Translations under genes and position numbers: made by a program
Shown: positions 18,079 through 26,408 of the stretch, one piece after another
Layout: the number at the start of each line of letters is the position of its first letter
Numbering within the stretch: position 1 is the first letter of the stretch
Assembly: GCA_046350255.1 (NCBI GenBank)
Contig: JAXMAV010000005.1
Span: 62,001-126,000 of the forward strand
DNA length: 64,000 bases
From: CALDUY01 sp046350255
GTDB lineage: Bacteria; Planctomycetota; Planctomycetia; Gemmatales; Gemmataceae
Direction: 5' to 3'
The notes under the pieces: model-generated
Database searches by the model: none
Seen by the model: only the letters and a program-made list of their open reading frames with translations
What the model was told of the DNA's origin: nothing

Positions 18079-18108
18079 AGCCGACCTCACTCTGTAGCGA
18101 GGTCGGCT
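18079..18108. terminator. 10-bp inverted repeat between thrC and the sulfur carrier gene
   Basis: AGCCGACCTC and its exact complement flank a 10-base loop. It lies 52 bp after the thrC stop and ends 84 bp before the carrier start. No uridine tract follows on either strand, so it is a terminator or an attenuating hairpin by shape only. Confidence 0.45.
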
Positions 18109-18159
18109 CGCCTTAACTGTAGCAAAGGGCGATCCTGGGCGGAATCGCGCAGCCAAACG

Positions 18160-19416
18160 CTAGGCCAGGGCCGGTTCGGCGACCGGTTCCAGCAGGCGAG
18201 CAAACTCGGCCATGGTAGGATTAATCTCGGCGGGCTGCTCGAGTTCCGTCACCACGGCATCCTGGGTCTTCAGACCGTTCCCGGTGATGCAGATGACGAT
18301 TTCCTCATCGCGGCCAATGCGTCCCTGCTCGATCAATTTGCGCGTGACCGCAACGGTGACGCCACCCGCGGTCTCGGCGAAGATGCCCTCGGTGCGGGCC
18401 AGCAGGGCCATGGCTGCACTGATTTCGCGATCGCTAACGTCCTCTGCCCAGCCGCCCGACTCGCGGATGACCTTGCCGGCGAAGTAGCCATCCGCAGGGT
18501 CGCCGATGGCCAGCGACTTGGCAATGGTATTGGGTTTGCGCACGGGTCGGTGGACTTCCAGGCCGCTCTTGACGGCGTTGGAGATGGGGTTGCACCCGGT
18601 GGCCTGGGCCCCATGGAACTTGACGGGCGTTTCCTCGATCAGGCCAATCATCGCGAGTTCGTGGAATGCCTTCTTGATCTTGCCAATCAGGCTTCCCCCC
18701 GCCATCGGCGAGATCACATGCTGCGGGAGACGCCAGCCCAGATCCTCAGCGATTTCGTAGCCAAATGTCTTGGAACCTTCCGCGTAGAAGGGACGCAGGT
18801 TGATGTTGACCAGACCCCAGTGATAGCGATCTGCGATCTGCTGGCAGAGGCGGTTGACCTCGTCGTAGGTGCCATGCACGGCAACCACCCGGGCGCCATA
18901 GACGCTGGTGTTAAGAATCTTGGCTCGTTCAAGATCGACGGGCACCAGGATGCAACTTTGCAGGCCGGCGGCAGCCGCGTTCGCTGCCACGCTATTAGCC
19001 AGATTACCCGTCGAGGCACAACCAACCGTGGTGAAACCAAACTCGCGTGCCTTGCTCAAAGCGACGGCAACGACGCGATCCTTGAACGACAGGGTGGGGA
19101 AGTTGACGGCGTCGTTCTTCACCCACACCTTTTCGACACCCAACTCGGCCGCCAGGCGGTCAGCCTTCACCAGCGGAGTGCCGCCCACCTGCGCACCGAC
19201 CGTCGGCTCACCATCCAGGGGAAGCAGCTCGAGGTAACGCCACATGGTGTGGGGACGCATGGCGAACTTCTCGCGGGACACCACCTCGGCAATGGCCTCG
19301 TAATCGTAATCGACTTCGAGAGGACCGAAATCGTCCTCGCAGAAGTTGATCGGCGCCACGGGGTAGAGCTTGCCGCAGAGACGACACTTCAGGCCACGTA
19401 CAAACGGGGAAGGCAC
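18160..19416 (-). CDS. thrC: Threonine synthase
   Basis: The 418-aa fold type II PLP enzyme makes threonine from O-phosphohomoserine. The Schiff-base lysine is in LSFKDR, the phosphate-cradling motif is VGCASTGN, and a short CRLCGKLYP zinc-like motif opens the protein, as in the longer bacterial and archaeal form. The GTG at 19416 is the start, with GGAGG nine bases upstream. Directly downstream are a MoaD/ThiS carrier, an unknown gene and an E1. In other systems (mycobacterial CysM) a PLP enzyme of this fold accepts sulfur from a carrier thiocarboxylate, so a second role in making cysteine or homocysteine deserves testing. True threonine synthase remains the default. Confidence 0.88.
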   Translation of the reverse strand: MPSPFVRGLKCRLCGKLYPVAPINFCEDDFGPLEVDYDYEAIAEVVSREKFAMRPHTMWRYLELLPLDGEPTVGAQVGGTPLVKADRLAAELGVEKVWVKNDAVNFPTLSFKDRVVAVALSKAREFGFTTVGCASTGNLANSVAANAAAAGLQSCILVPVDLERAKILNTSVYGARVVAVHGTYDEVNRLCQQIADRYHWGLVNINLRPFYAEGSKTFGYEIAEDLGWRLPQHVISPMAGGSLIGKIKKAFHELAMIGLIEETPVKFHGAQATGCNPISNAVKSGLEVHRPVRKPNTIAKSLAIGDPADGYFAGKVIRESGGWAEDVSDREISAAMALLARTEGIFAETAGGVTVAVTRKLIEQGRIGRDEEIVICITGNGLKTQDAVVTELEQPAEINPTMAEFARLLEPVAEPALA

Positions 19417-19924
19417 GCGAGAAGTCCTCCAGTATGAGCTGCCTCGAGGAGGCTAACGGATCTAGCACCGGAGGTGTGTATCGTCCAGGAAGGCATCCAC
19501 AAGGGGTCGGGTAAACCGCCATCAGGTGGATGAGAGAAAGAGGAGGCGTGCGGGGCACACGGTCTTATCTCTCCCGATCGAGCTGGCGCCCATGACGCCA
19601 ATAATCGGGTAGGAGGTAGCACCTGCATTCCATCTGATCATTCCGTTGGAAGGAAGTCGTCAGGAACCGGTTGCTGTGGCTTCAACGGGCCTAATCCCTC
19701 AGCCACTCTGGATAAGATACCCACCAGGTTGTTGGGTGAAATCTTAGATGAGAGACGAGATTGGGGCAATGGAGCCTTCCTTATTTTTTCCCTACCATGG
19801 TGCCCCATGTAGCCCCAGAAATATCGTTACCATCCGCAAACTCAGTCGCCTCCCCGGAGTGACTCAGGGGAGGCGACAGTAAGTCTGAGGCTCTCTATGG
19901 GGGACAGGCACCCCCGGAGGACGA
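19417..19924. other. 508-bp intergenic stretch between thrC and blaR1
   Basis: No convincing gene is present. All open frames here are short, lack family signals and have no good ribosome-binding site. It contains the 5' leader of thrC at the low-coordinate end, a T-rich run near 19785-19793, and the 11-bp inverted repeat near the high-coordinate end. I looked for T-box and cobalamin-riboswitch conserved boxes and did not find them. Confidence 0.6.
19845..19877. terminator. 11-bp inverted repeat downstream of blaR1
   Basis: GTCGCCTCCCC and its exact complement flank an 11-base loop, 47 bp beyond the blaR1 stop. No strong uridine tract follows on the minus strand. The position fits a transcription terminator of the blaI-blaR1 operon. 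Confidence 0.55.
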
Positions 19925-21637
19925 TTACTCGGGGCGCGGATTCTTGCTCTTCAGATCCTTCCGCAGAGCTTCCAGTTCCTTCATGATCAGATCGATATTC
20001 TTCTCCAGCTTGTCAATCCGCTTGCTCGCATCGCCTTGACCAACCATAGGAAACCGCTTGCTGGATTCGACTTGGCCCGGGAGGAGGATTGGTGCGGGAA
20101 CCTTGGGAGGTAGTGGGGCGCCTGGTGTTGTCGGTACCACAACCACGTTGGGAACAGCCCCGAGACCAGGAATGTTCCCAATTTCCGCCTCGAACGCTAG
20201 ACCTGCTTTGTTTCGGTAGAGGTAGATTTTGCTGTCCTGGCCCCTAGTCACGGTGACCTTGGGAGTCTTTCCCGGAAAGAGCCCCTCGATTCTCTCCTTG
20301 AGGGCCTTGGCCTCCTCAGGCTTGACCTCCACGCCGCTGATCTCGATGCGAATGGTATCGGGACTACCCCTGTTTACCATCACGTGGATATCACGATGGG
20401 ATAGGACCCTGGCATCTTTCGCTTTTTTTTGCCCTTCCTCGGCGCGCTTGCGCGCTCCTGCCTCTTCTAATTCGGCCGCTGTTGCCCGGGTGTTCGCCAG
20501 TTTGTGAAGCTTGCGGCTCAGCTCCTCGAGCTCCATTTTCCGCCGCTGGATTTCTCGTTCGATTGCCTCGATATCCTTTTTTGGCGGCTCCTGCGCCTGG
20601 CTCAGGCGGGGGACCAGCGGAAGCAGGCACAGGGCCAGGCCGAAGACTGCAAGCAGGGCCGGGCCTCCCAGCCGGGGAGAAATCGAATCGCGCAGGATCA
20701 TGGTCAACCTCCTTTTGAGATCGGAAACTTCGCCCAGGCCGCTGGCCAGGGGAGGGAGAGATGGGACCGCAGCATCGAGAAATTCCAGGGTGTCCACAAT
20801 GGCCGAGGCATACACCTTGCGTGCCGAGGGCAGGGTACGAACCACCCAGGCATCGCAACATTGCTCCTCGGTTTCGCGCAGTTCGCGCCGGGCGAGCCAG
20901 GCAATGGGGAACCACCAGAACAGGGCGAGCGTCACGAACTCGATCCAGCGCACCCAGTGGTCTCCGCGGCGCAGATGGGCAAGTTCGTGCAACAACAACG
21001 TGTCGAGGGCTTCCATGCCGATCTTCTCTTCCAGTCCTTCGGGCAGGAGGAGTGCGGGCGCGGTGAATCCCCAGACCATGGGTGATAGGCGAGCCGGGAC
21101 CAAGTACACTCCGGGAGGCGAGGCCAGCCCCACCTGTGCGCATAGTTGGTTCACTCGGTGAGTCAGCGTCTGTGGCGCCGGCCGGCTGAGACGCAAATTC
21201 CGGCCGAATCGCCACAGACGAGTCCCCGCCAGACTCACCCAGGCCAGAGTGCCAACCAGCCAGACACCCAACAGCGTCCCCTGCCAATCGAAGGGCGTGT
21301 CCTCATCTGGCGCGGACATCAACACTGGCGAATTTTCCACCAGAGGCATCTCTGGCAAGTCAGCCTGGTCTTCTTTGTTTGTTTCGGACAGCAGCGCCAG
21401 AAGCGGTGGTTCCTCATCGAGATCGGACAGACTTTCGCTGGCGGCCTGGGGAGTAACGGCCGCCCAGGGAATGGGGATGATCAATAGGGGCGGGGTGACC
21501 AGCTTGATCAGCACCAGCAACCAGAGGGCGTGCAGAACTGCGGGCCGACGACAAAACAGAGCGATGAGTAGCACCAGAGCAGTCAGAATGACGGCGGCCA
21601 CCGCATTGCTCAGACCGATGTGGAGCAGAGAGGACAT
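19925..21637 (-). CDS. BlaR1/MecR1-type M56 membrane metallopeptidase without a penicillin-binding domain
   Basis: The 570-aa protein has two N-terminal membrane helices, a third around residue 125, then the M56 zinc-protease core with HELAHLRRGD at about 217-226 and the third ligand region ETEEQCCDAWV. Another hydrophobic segment follows near residue 310. The C-terminal half is a charged coiled coil (KKDIEAIEREIQRRKMELEEL) and an extended Pro-rich tail. The beta-lactam-sensing transpeptidase domain of BlaR1 is absent, so the signal must differ. The start is the ATG at 21637, after AAAGGAA. The BlaI-type repressor gene ends 13 bp upstream. Cleavage of that repressor is the expected output. 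Confidence 0.88.
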   Translation of the reverse strand: MSSLLHIGLSNAVAAVILTALVLLIALFCRRPAVLHALWLLVLIKLVTPPLLIIPIPWAAVTPQAASESLSDLDEEPPLLALLSETNKEDQADLPEMPLVENSPVLMSAPDEDTPFDWQGTLLGVWLVGTLAWVSLAGTRLWRFGRNLRLSRPAPQTLTHRVNQLCAQVGLASPPGVYLVPARLSPMVWGFTAPALLLPEGLEEKIGMEALDTLLLHELAHLRRGDHWVRWIEFVTLALFWWFPIAWLARRELRETEEQCCDAWVVRTLPSARKVYASAIVDTLEFLDAAVPSLPPLASGLGEVSDLKRRLTMILRDSISPRLGGPALLAVFGLALCLLPLVPRLSQAQEPPKKDIEAIEREIQRRKMELEELSRKLHKLANTRATAAELEEAGARKRAEEGQKKAKDARVLSHRDIHVMVNRGSPDTIRIEISGVEVKPEEAKALKERIEGLFPGKTPKVTVTRGQDSKIYLYRNKAGLAFEAEIGNIPGLGAVPNVVVVPTTPGAPLPPKVPAPILLPGQVESSKRFPMVGQGDASKRIDKLEKNIDLIMKELEALRKDLKSKNPRPE

Positions 21638-21650
21638 GGCGCGATTCCTT

Positions 21651-22043
21651 TCAGCTCTTACCCCGGGTGTCGAGTTCATCGATAAGGTTGCGCAACTCCT
21701 GACGCTCCTGAGCGTTGAGGTGACGATGTCGGACCAGGTGCGTCAGAAGCGGCGTGAGCGAACCGCCGCACAGCTTGGCCGCCATGTCCTCCAGGCGCCG
21801 ACCGATCAGATCCTCGCGGGCTATGGAAGCCGAGTACAAATTGGCCGGCGAGGCCTTGCGCCGGCTCACACATTGCTTCTCCTCGAGACGATCCAGCAAC
21901 TTCTGGACGGTGGCGTATTGCGCCGTCTCGCCGCCGGGGTAGATGATGTCGGTGATCTGACGAATGGTGGCGGTGCCCTGGTCCCACAGCACCTGCAAGA
22001 TCGCCAGTTCTTTCTCGGTCACATCCTGTGGGGTGCGCCCCAT
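21651..22043 (-). CDS. BlaI/MecI/CopY-family transcriptional repressor
   Basis: The 130-aa winged-helix repressor matches the BlaI family throughout: VTEKELAILQVLWDQG, TIRQITDIIY, YATVQKLLDRLEEKQCVSRRK, and a C-terminal dimerisation helix. The start is the ATG at 22043, with AGGAG seven bases ahead. A GTG six bases further upstream would lie on the ribosome-binding site itself. It heads the operon with the M56 protease downstream and diverges from the ABC exporter. Binding to its own promoter, and perhaps the exporter's, is expected from family behaviour, but no clean operator dyad stands out. Confidence 0.92.
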   Translation of the reverse strand: MGRTPQDVTEKELAILQVLWDQGTATIRQITDIIYPGGETAQYATVQKLLDRLEEKQCVSRRKASPANLYSASIAREDLIGRRLEDMAAKLCGGSLTPLLTHLVRHRHLNAQERQELRNLIDELDTRGKS

Positions 22044-22079
22044 CGCCACTCTCCTGCATCAGACGGGATGACTGAGCCC

Positions 22080-22108
22080 ATAGTAAGTCGAAATGTCTGA
22101 GGTGTCAA
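22080..22108 (-). promoter_or_regulatory. Near-consensus sigma-70 promoter of the blaI-blaR1 operon
   Basis: On the minus strand TTGACA (22103-22108) and TACTAT (22080-22085) are separated by exactly 17 bases. Transcription would start near 22073, leaving a leader of about 30 bases to the blaI ATG. The spacer contains the AT-rich stretch where a BlaI-type repressor would be expected to bind. Confidence 0.75.
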
Positions 22109-22185
22109 GCAGAGAAAATCGCAACGCCCAGGAGATCGCTTTCCCCTACGATGCCACTGGCGAGCGGTGTGCAGCGAGGAGAGCC

Positions 22186-23121
22186 ATGCCCGAGAAACTA
22201 CTGGAGGTATGTGACGTCCACCGGGCCTATGGTGATCTGGTGGCGCTGGATGGCGTGTCGTTCGAGGTATTCGAGGGAGAGATCTTCGGGTTGCTGGGGC
22301 CCAATGGCGCGGGCAAAACCACCCTGATGAGTATCTTATCGTGCCTTGCGGAGCCTTCCCGGGGCGAGGTACGCCTTCAGGGAAGGCGGGTCGTGGCCTC
22401 GGACCGCGAGGTGCGCCGGTCGATCGGCATCGTACCGCAGGAGCTGGCCTTGTACGACCAGCTAACGGCCCGCGAAAACCTGGAGTTCTTCGGCGAGCTG
22501 TTCGGCATCCAGGGCAGCGAGCTTCGCAGGCGGGTCGATAATCTGTTAATGGCCGTGGGGCTGGAGAGTCGAGGGCGCCACCGGGTTGGCACATTTTCAG
22601 GGGGCATGAAGCGCCGATTGAACCTGGCTGCCGCCCTCGTGCATCAGCCCCGATTGTTGCTGCTCGATGAGCCGACTGTGGGTGTTGATCCGCAATCGCG
22701 TAACCTGATTTTCGAGGAGGTGCGGCGCCTTCAGCGCGAGGGGGTGACAGTGGTCTACACCACCCATTACATGGAGGAAGTGGAGGCACTGTGCAACCGG
22801 ATCGGCATCATCGATCGAGGAAAGCTGCTGGCCTGTGACACGCTACCTGCCCTGTTGCAGCAGTTGCAGGGGGCAATACGTCTCAGACTGACAGCGGTAT
22901 CCCCCGAGTTGCGACGACGGTTACTGGAGGTATTCCAGGGAGATGACCTGCGCATCAACGCGGAGGAGGTATCGCTGGCATGTAGTAATGTTCAGGGAGC
23001 ACTGGTGCGTCTGGTGGGGCTGCTGAGCGAAACCCAGAGCGAGCTGTTGCACCTGGAAACGCAGGAGCCCAACCTCGAGCGTGTCTTCTTGCATTTGACA
23101 GGCAGAGCACTGCGGGATTGA
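22186..23121 (+). CDS. ABC transporter ATP-binding protein, ABC-2 exporter type
   Basis: The 311-aa ATPase has Walker A GPNGAGKTT, the Q-loop VPQELALYDQ, the signature FSGGMKRRLNLA, Walker B LLLLDEPTVGVD and the H-loop YTTHYMEEVE. About 90 residues follow the ATPase core, as in DrrA/CcmA-like subunits that pair with ABC-2 permeases. The start is the ATG at 22186, after AGGAG. The frame extends upstream to 22093 without family similarity. The permease gene follows directly with an overlap region of ribosome-binding sequence at its stop. The exported substrate is unknown; lipid, drug or polysaccharide are all possible. Confidence 0.92.
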   Translation: MPEKLLEVCDVHRAYGDLVALDGVSFEVFEGEIFGLLGPNGAGKTTLMSILSCLAEPSRGEVRLQGRRVVASDREVRRSIGIVPQELALYDQLTARENLEFFGELFGIQGSELRRRVDNLLMAVGLESRGRHRVGTFSGGMKRRLNLAAALVHQPRLLLLDEPTVGVDPQSRNLIFEEVRRLQREGVTVVYTTHYMEEVEALCNRIGIIDRGKLLACDTLPALLQQLQGAIRLRLTAVSPELRRRLLEVFQGDDLRINAEEVSLACSNVQGALVRLVGLLSETQSELLHLETQEPNLERVFLHLTGRALRD

Positions 23122-23132
23122 GGAGTGGTCCC

Positions 23133-24749
23133 ATGGGTGTGATCTACACGTTGTCGAAAAAAGAGCTGCGCTTGCTGCTGCGCGATCGCCTGGCGACGGT
23201 GCTGCTCGTGGGCATGCCGCTCCTGTTCATTCTGGTGCTGGGGCTATTACTTGGTGAAAGCTTCGGCCAAAAACCCGACGATGCCTTGCGCATTTCGCTG
23301 GTCGATCTCGACACGGGCAAGGGGCTGGAAGACAAACCGTGGTCGCACTGGATTCATGCTGACCTGGCTGCCACGCCGGGCATTCGCATCGAGTTGATCG
23401 GTGAGTTAAGCGAGGCGAAAAAGCTGATCCGGGATCATCGACGGGCCGCGGTCCTTGTGCTGACTCCTGAGTTGTCGGCCAGCATCAATCGCTGCTCGTT
23501 TCTGGACCTGCCTGGAGCTACCAACCCATTCCATCGCGAGGGAGTGTACCTTGATCGCGTGGGGGTGGAGCTTCTAAAGGACCCGACTCAGAATTCTGCT
23601 GCTGCCATCATCGAACAGGTGGTGCAGGTCTCCATGCTGCGCGTCATCCTGCCGTTCATGATCGGCAAGGCTTTTTTGAAACTCAGCGAACCTGCCTTCA
23701 TTGATCGACTCGGTGAGGCGGTGCGCCTGCCAATGCCGGCCGATTTCCCCACCCTGGTGCAGTCGGCTCGGAATCTGCTCAGTGACCCCCGGGTGCGCGT
23801 GGCTCGCCTGGCGGATCGCAAGTTGAACGAAACCCTGTCTCAGCTGGAAGAGAAGATTCGGAAGTTTGAGCCGCTGGTCAAGCAGGACAACCTGCAGCTG
23901 TCCGAGATGCTTCGGCTTGCAGCAGGTCGCGATGAGGAGCGGGCGGCCCTCTATCGAGACAAGGTAGGGCAGGGGGTGCAATCCGCGCTCGAGAAGCAGT
24001 TCAGCAAGTACAACCTGGTGGGTATGACCTGGGCGGCCCTGACGCGTTCGCAGGGCAGTGGTGCCGGTGCCGAAATCAGCGAGTATGTCGATCAGGAAGG
24101 CTCGGGATTACTCAAGCGCGGGGCGCATCGCTACCAGATCCTGGTGCCGGCCTATACCGTGATGTTCTCGTTCTTCCTGGTGCTAACCGTGGGTTGGGTG
24201 TTCGTCACGGAGCGCCGGCAAGGCACGCTAAAACGGCTGAATACGGCGCCAATCACCCGGGCGCAGGTAATCCTGGGGAAGCTGGTGCCATGTTACCTGC
24301 TCTCGGTTGGGCAGGGGATGTTCTTACTCATCGCCGGGCGATTGCTGTTTGGCATGCGCTGGGGACCGGAAGAGTGGCCGCTGGCCGTACAGGCGGGCTG
24401 GTTATCGCTGGTGGTGCTATCCACCTCGCTGGCGGCGATGGGGTTGGCGTTGCTGGTGGCCGCCCTGGCACGGACCGAGATGCAGGTCGCTCTGTACGGA
24501 GCTGTGCCGGTCCTCATCCTGTCGCTGATTGGCGGATGTGTTCTTCCTCGGGAGATGATGCCGGCGGAGACGCAGAAGCTGAGCCTCCTGACCCCACAGG
24601 GCTGGGCGCTGAATGCCTATCGCGAGTTGCTCGGTGCGGCCGTCAACTACACGCCAAATCTGACCATCGTCCTGACCGCCTGCGGAGTGCTGGCCGGGTT
24701 TGGTCTGGTGTTTCTGGCCCTGGCGTGGGGATTACTCCGCCTCGAATAA
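23133..24749 (+). CDS. ABC-2 type transporter permease
   Basis: The 538-aa permease has one membrane helix near residues 20-40 (LATVLLVGMPLLFILVLG), a large extracytoplasmic domain of roughly 300 residues with a coiled-coil region (LNETLSQLEEKIRKFEPLV), and six C-terminal helices, including the ABC-2 hallmark VTERRQGTLKRLNTAPITR between the second and third. This is the YhfI/DrrB-like layout. The ATG at 23133 has AGGAG seven bases upstream. An upstream in-frame TTG at 23118 would overlap the previous stop. It forms an operon with the ATPase. Confidence 0.9.
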   Translation: MGVIYTLSKKELRLLLRDRLATVLLVGMPLLFILVLGLLLGESFGQKPDDALRISLVDLDTGKGLEDKPWSHWIHADLAATPGIRIELIGELSEAKKLIRDHRRAAVLVLTPELSASINRCSFLDLPGATNPFHREGVYLDRVGVELLKDPTQNSAAAIIEQVVQVSMLRVILPFMIGKAFLKLSEPAFIDRLGEAVRLPMPADFPTLVQSARNLLSDPRVRVARLADRKLNETLSQLEEKIRKFEPLVKQDNLQLSEMLRLAAGRDEERAALYRDKVGQGVQSALEKQFSKYNLVGMTWAALTRSQGSGAGAEISEYVDQEGSGLLKRGAHRYQILVPAYTVMFSFFLVLTVGWVFVTERRQGTLKRLNTAPITRAQVILGKLVPCYLLSVGQGMFLLIAGRLLFGMRWGPEEWPLAVQAGWLSLVVLSTSLAAMGLALLVAALARTEMQVALYGAVPVLILSLIGGCVLPREMMPAETQKLSLLTPQGWALNAYRELLGAAVNYTPNLTIVLTACGVLAGFGLVFLALAWGLLRLE

Positions 24750-25130
24750 CAAAGCGTTCCAGGCGACCGACAACGCAACGGAAAAAGAAAGCGGCCCTCG
24801 GGGGAGAGGGCCGCTGAACGGAAAGGCTTCGGGGGAGGCCAGGTAACATGGGGGCAGGTGTGGAGGAAGAGTGGTCATCGGGGGTAGTGTTACCACTCTC
24901 GTTTCACTCAGCGGGGGTGGCTGAGTGCCAGTACTGAAAGCAATCGTCGTGCCAGAAAGACACTCCCAGCGTGCCCTGTGAAGTAAGTGATTTCTTGGAA
25001 GGTAGTTAGCGAGAGTTACCGCCTGGTAGGATTAGCAAAACTTAGGGGAAGGGAGTGGCTTGCAACCGTCGGCTTTGTAAATCGTTCAACAACTTCTCCA
25101 CGCATGTTGTACTGATACGGGAGACTCCCG
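24750..25130. other. 381-bp intergenic stretch with hairpins
   Basis: No gene is supported here. Besides the 10-bp hairpin at 24790-24815, CACTCAGC and its complement flank a 7-base loop at 24905-24927, and AGTGGT..ACCACT arms lie just before it. The last 13 bases before the next ATG form a palindrome (CGGGA..TCCCG, 25118-25130) that covers its ribosome-binding site. Confidence 0.6.
24790..24815. terminator. Terminator-like hairpin after the ABC exporter operon
   Basis: AGCGGCCCTC and its exact complement flank a 6-base G-rich loop, 40 bp beyond the permease stop. An A-rich tract lies on its 5' side (AAAAAGAAA), giving a T-rich tract on the minus strand. It probably ends transcription of the exporter genes. 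Confidence 0.65.
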
Positions 25131-26399
25131 ATGTCGATGGATGCCCTTGCTGCCTCGCTCTACGATCAGATCCTGCAGATTCCCCTGATCGATCCCCATA
25201 CGCACATCAACCCACTGCGCCCGGCGTCTCGCTCGCTCGATGACATCCTGGGTTATCACTACTACACCGAATTAGCGCACTCGGCCGGCATGAGTAAGGA
25301 ACCGCTGGGGGCCAACGTTGATCCACGCGAGCGAGTGCGAGCCATCCTCGGGCACATGGATCGTTACAGCAACACCGTGCAATATGCCTGGTTCCTCGAG
25401 ATCGCCAGGACGTTCCTGGGGTTCCAGGGTCATCGCCTGGGGGTGAGCGACGCCACCTGGCTTTGCGATCAGGCGGAAAAGCTGATGGCTCAGCCCGACT
25501 GGGAGCAGCAGGTGCTGATCCGGTCCAACCTCGAGCAGGTGTTTCTCACCAACGAGTTCGACGATCCCCTGGAAGGGTTCGACACCCAGCGATATGTTCC
25601 CTGTCTGAGAACTGACGATTTGGTCTTCAAGCTGGATCATCCAGGGGTGCGCGAGCGTTTGGCGCGGGCTACTCAGGTCGATGTAGGTGATGCAGCCACG
25701 GCCCGACGAGCGGTCACAGCCCTGTTCGAGCACTTCACCCGCAAGAATGCCAGGGCCTGCGCGATTTCGTTGCCACCCGATTTCTCACCGCTACCGGTCA
25801 GCGAACAGGAATTGACCCGTGCCCTGAACACGCAAGGTTCAGACGAGCAGGCAGCGCGCATCCGTGCCCGGGGTTTGTTCTGGATCCTGGCCGATCATTG
25901 TCGGAGTTTTCGTCTTCCCTTCGATCTGATGATCGGCGTCAACAGGCGCGTCTATGTCGAGGGGGTATTTCAGGGACAAGACCTCTTTGACAGTCGATTG
26001 TCACTGATCCAGTATGCGGAGCTGTTCAACGCTTTTCCCACGGTGCCGTTCTGCATCTCGGTGCTGTCGAGTGGACTGAACCAGGAGCTAGTAAGTTACG
26101 CCTGGATCTTTCCCAACGTGATCACCAGTGGTCACTGGTGGTACGCAAACATTCCCGCTTTCATCGAGTCCGACCTGCAGGCGCGGCTGGAGGCGGTGCC
26201 TCGCACGAAGCAGATCGGCTACTACAGCGACATGTACAAGCTCGAGTTCGCGTTGCCCAAGTACAACATGTACCGACGCGTCCTGGCACGGGTACTGGCG
26301 GAGCGATTCATCCGCACCGGCCTGATGACCGAAAAAGAAGCTCTGGACGTTGCTCGGCATCTTCTCCGCGGCAACGTCCAGAGTATCTTCGGGGTCTGA
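25131..26399 (+). CDS. Amidohydrolase-superfamily protein related to uronate isomerase
   Basis: The 422-aa protein has the TIM-barrel metal-dependent hydrolase features of the glucuronate/uronate isomerase family: DPHTHINP near residue 21 for the first metal ligands, and the late GHWWYANIP and YYSDMYKLEF stretches, the latter equivalent to the LTDSRSFLSY part of UxaC. It is shorter than typical UxaC (about 470 residues), and the match is partial, so the reaction should be left as hydrolase or isomerase of unknown substrate. The start is the ATG at 25131, with GGGAG eleven bases ahead inside a small palindrome. Confidence 0.75.
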   Translation: MSMDALAASLYDQILQIPLIDPHTHINPLRPASRSLDDILGYHYYTELAHSAGMSKEPLGANVDPRERVRAILGHMDRYSNTVQYAWFLEIARTFLGFQGHRLGVSDATWLCDQAEKLMAQPDWEQQVLIRSNLEQVFLTNEFDDPLEGFDTQRYVPCLRTDDLVFKLDHPGVRERLARATQVDVGDAATARRAVTALFEHFTRKNARACAISLPPDFSPLPVSEQELTRALNTQGSDEQAARIRARGLFWILADHCRSFRLPFDLMIGVNRRVYVEGVFQGQDLFDSRLSLIQYAELFNAFPTVPFCISVLSSGLNQELVSYAWIFPNVITSGHWWYANIPAFIESDLQARLEAVPRTKQIGYYSDMYKLEFALPKYNMYRRVLARVLAERFIRTGLMTEKEALDVARHLLRGNVQSIFGV

Positions 26400-26408
26400 T
26401 CGACCCGG

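Noticed and set aside
19417..19924. T-box or cobalamin riboswitch in the thrC leader
   Set aside because: No T-box AGGGTGG-type motif or cobalamin-box sequence on either strand.
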